64,000 nucleotides of DNA from Morella rubra. Lineage: Eukaryota > Streptophyta > Magnoliopsida > Fagales > Myricaceae. Positions within the stretch are counted from its first letter, which is position 1, and each line of letters begins with the position of its first letter. Below, piece by piece: positions 61,512 through 64,000 of this stretch. The stretch spans positions 1 to 64,000 of the forward strand of contig RXIC02000092.1 in assembly GCA_003952965.2 (NCBI GenBank). Direction: 5' to 3'. The position numbers were made by a program, and so were the translations under genes. The notes under the pieces were generated by a model. It saw only the letters and a list, made by a program, of their open reading frames with translations. It was not told the origin of the DNA and made no database searches.

Positions 61512-64000
61512 ATGGGTCGACCCGACCCTTATGTCTTGTTTGCCCAGACCTTCAACCATCCTCATCTCGACGAGTACGTCGACGAGGTAAACCAGTCCCA
61601 CTTCCAATTTTTTTATAATCTTCCGTAAGCTGGAATTTAAATTAAATTCTCCGTAGATTTATTTTGAATCTTTTTCTTGATTTCTGCAAAAATTCAAACT
61701 GCGGTCTATGCTTAGATTGCTTTTCTGTGACCTATTAGGCGTAGGAAGTTACTTAATGCGCTCATTAGTTGAATACTTCTTTCAACGAATTCATTGTTCT
61801 TATTCAGGTGTTGTTCTCTGAACCCATTGTAATAACTGCCTGTGAGTTCCTTGAGCAAAATGCTTCCTCAGCCGCTCAAGCAGTAACGCTTCTGGGGTAG
61901 GTGACGGTTGTGATTTTTATTATTGTTTAACATTACCTTTTATTATGGTGAACTACAAATCATAATGTTGCAATGTTAATGTTATGATTTGTTAGAGTGA
62001 GAAGTTGAAATGTGCCTGCGTTCATTTGCAGGGTGTTCATTTGCACACTATTTTTCGATGGGTTTCTGCTATGTGGGGGGGTCGTTTTCTAGATTTTCCA
62101 GATTTCCTTAGCTTTTTTGTCTGTATGTTTTAAGTGTTTTCAGTACAACCTTTGTACTGTTTTCACTCTTTATTTCTTTTAATATATTGATCTTACTTAT
62201 CAAAAAAAAAAAGTGCCGACTATTGATTTTTTTTTAGTTCCGTTAAAGTATTAAAACAATGTGTGAGTTGGTGATTAGGAAGATTCAGAAATTTTAGATG
62301 GCTGAGAATATGAAATTGGGTTTAAAAAGTAGGGAACTTAGGTTGATCAATTTGTAAAAAGCTTAGTTTTAATTTCTTTGAAGGCTTGGGAATTGGATTG
62401 CAACTTGCTCTGCTGCATTATTGGATGAGCTTGATTTAGTAACCCGACTATCTGAATTGGTGCTATCTTCTGCAGTGCCACTTCACCTCCTTCATTTGCT
62501 TTGGAAGTGTTTGTTAAGTGTGAGGGGGACACAAGGTTTAGGCGCCTCTGCCAGCCTTTCCTGTATTCTCATTCTTCATCAAATGTGCTAGAAGTAGAGG
62601 TAATCCATCTGAACTTGCAAATTTGCTGCTTTATTTGTCCATTTATTTAAAACCTTGCCCAGTGTCTGCAAATTTTAGTGATTTAGTGTCAAATTTTATT
62701 TTATTCGTCTGGTTATTATTCTTTGTGATTCGTGCTTTTGGTCTTTTTAACTATTCACGCATGAGATGTCTTTCAATGGGTCACTTTTTCATGATGTGGA
62801 ACTTTTTAGGAAAAGACTTTGATGCACGTGTATGGAGGTTGCATAAGAGTGCAGGCATTTGTTTTCTGGGGTTCAAGAGTACAGTGATAGTAAGGTTCAT
62901 TTTGTGGAAAATTTAGGAACTTTATTGATTCTGCTGGTAGAAGAATATGACATGAACTTTCTGTACCAACTTCAATCCCCCTTCACCTCCTCTTTTTTTT
63001 TTTTTTTTAAGGTTCTTAAGGAACTAATTGTATGTATGAAGGTCTTTGTCAACCTCAGAAGCAGAGATCTGAAAGTTGTTTTTCATGTGTGATGTGGAAG
63101 ATCTGTTTGATGCTTGTATGGGACTAATATACTCTCGGTGATGTCCTACTGATAGATTATGTAGGGGCATCTAGTGTAGAGAGTCTTTGACCTGACCAAA
63201 CACTAAGTGGGTCACTGTTTGCTCAATGTTATGTCAGATTTAAGCTGATGAATCCTAAAGAAATTTTCTTTGCTGAAGTTAAGGGTGTGAAGATTGCATT
63301 GACAATGGGCAAAATGGAGTGGATCTGATTTTTTTGGGAGTTAAGAGAGGGTTGAACTTAGTCTGAGAATTCTTGTACCAGTATTGGCTAGTGAGTGTTC
63401 TGGGGCCTGCTTTGCTCGCATCCCAAGCAGATGAGAAGCCTCATGTGGTGCAGCCTCTAGGCCTCTTGGGTGATCATGGTTATTTGAAGGTTTGATCATG
63501 GTTTTGGTCAACAGTAGGGATCAAACACACCTGATTCCTATATAACACTGTGTGATGGCCTTGGATCCTGGTTATTAGACAGAGTTTCAAATCCTTCCAA
63601 TTGTTGTTTAGCCTTTTAGACTCTGTATCTTCTGTATTTTTCTGGGTTCAATTATCTATTGAAGAATTCCTCACTTTATGCAGGCTGTTGTAACCAATCA
63701 TCTGATTGTAAGGGGCAGCTACCGCAGTCTTAGTTTGGTCATATATGGGAATACAGCAGAAGATCTGGGGCAGTTCAATATAGAATTTGATGATAACTCT
63801 TTGAGAAATTTAGTTAGTTCTGCCGAAGGAAAGCTAGAAGACCTCCCACTGGCGTTGCACTCAACTAACCTGACAATTGAGGGACCCATATCCTCTTTGA
63901 ATACGTTATCCATCCCAGTTGCTGCATTGGATATCTCCATTGAGGTCAAGCAATTTCTACAGTTGTTGTTTAAGATTGTGGAGTTATCAACACTTGGGGA
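61512..64000 (+). CDS. VIR: VIRILIZER homologue, m6A methyltransferase complex subunit (5' part)
   Basis: Exons are 61512-61586, 61808-61896, 62476-62599 and 63684 to the window end. They join in frame to MGRPDPYVLFAQTFNHPHLD, then VDEVLFSEPIVITACEFLEQ, GATSPPSFALEVFVKCEG and VVTNHLIVRGSYRSLSL. This is the conserved N-terminus of plant VIRILIZER (Arabidopsis At3g05680). The full protein exceeds 2000 residues; only about the first 200 are seen. VIR is a scaffold of the nuclear mRNA adenosine methylation complex with MTA, MTB, FIP37 and HAKAI. The gene is convergent in neither arm: it reads in the same direction as the right DExH1 copy and begins about 2.5 kb after that gene's stop. It is single copy in the window, although the mirrored position lies outside. 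Confidence 0.92.

Noticed and set aside
1-64000. Novel defence, phage-like or CRISPR-type system
   Set aside because: The window is eukaryotic plant nuclear DNA with spliced housekeeping genes; no direct-repeat arrays, operons or prokaryotic genes are visible. The only unusual structure is the palindrome.

Overview
The window is nuclear DNA of a flowering plant, most likely a woody eudicot. It is AT-rich, its genes are split into many short exons by GT-AG introns, and every protein I recognise is closest to an Arabidopsis family: DExH1-type RNA helicase, TRS85/TRAPPC8, SYP121-type syntaxin and VIRILIZER. I cannot name the species.

The dominant feature is a giant near-perfect inverted repeat. 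Positions 1-30373 reappear in reverse complement as 30722-60984, around a centre of about 350 bp. Mirrored positions add up to 60985 at the outer end and 61055 near the centre. The sum moves only at a few places: an AG/CT microsatellite with the exon beside it, a poly-C tract, one noisy intron patch, and single bases at homopolymers. From the outside inwards each arm holds a roughly 0.43-kb AT-rich tandem repeat, a 16-exon DExH1 helicase gene reading outwards, a head-to-head intergenic region carrying a hAT-like element, a 28-exon TRS85 gene reading inwards, a decayed LINE-like remnant, and the first exon and a half of a SYP121-type syntaxin gene reading inwards. Beyond the right arm lies a single-copy region with the 5' part of a VIRILIZER gene (61512 to the window edge). 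The left outer flank is outside the window.

Both syntaxin copies stop at the centre, before the SNARE motif and membrane anchor. On the right side the centre reads as an indel-ridden version of the same syntaxin exon. The arms also differ in a 0.7-kb patch where both look noisy, and in the right helicase copy, where motif VI is scrambled next to a microsatellite. I think the palindrome is more likely a fold-back long-read or assembly artefact than a real chromosome structure, although a recent real inverted duplication cannot be excluded from sequence alone. If it is an artefact, the true locus order is probably SYP121 - TRS85 - DExH1 - VIR.

The genes are housekeeping genes with separate jobs: RNA/G-quadruplex-type helicase, TRAPPIII tethering in autophagy and secretion, plasma-membrane fusion, and mRNA m6A methylation. 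TRS85 and SYP121 both serve membrane traffic, but nothing here shows that their neighbourhood is functional.
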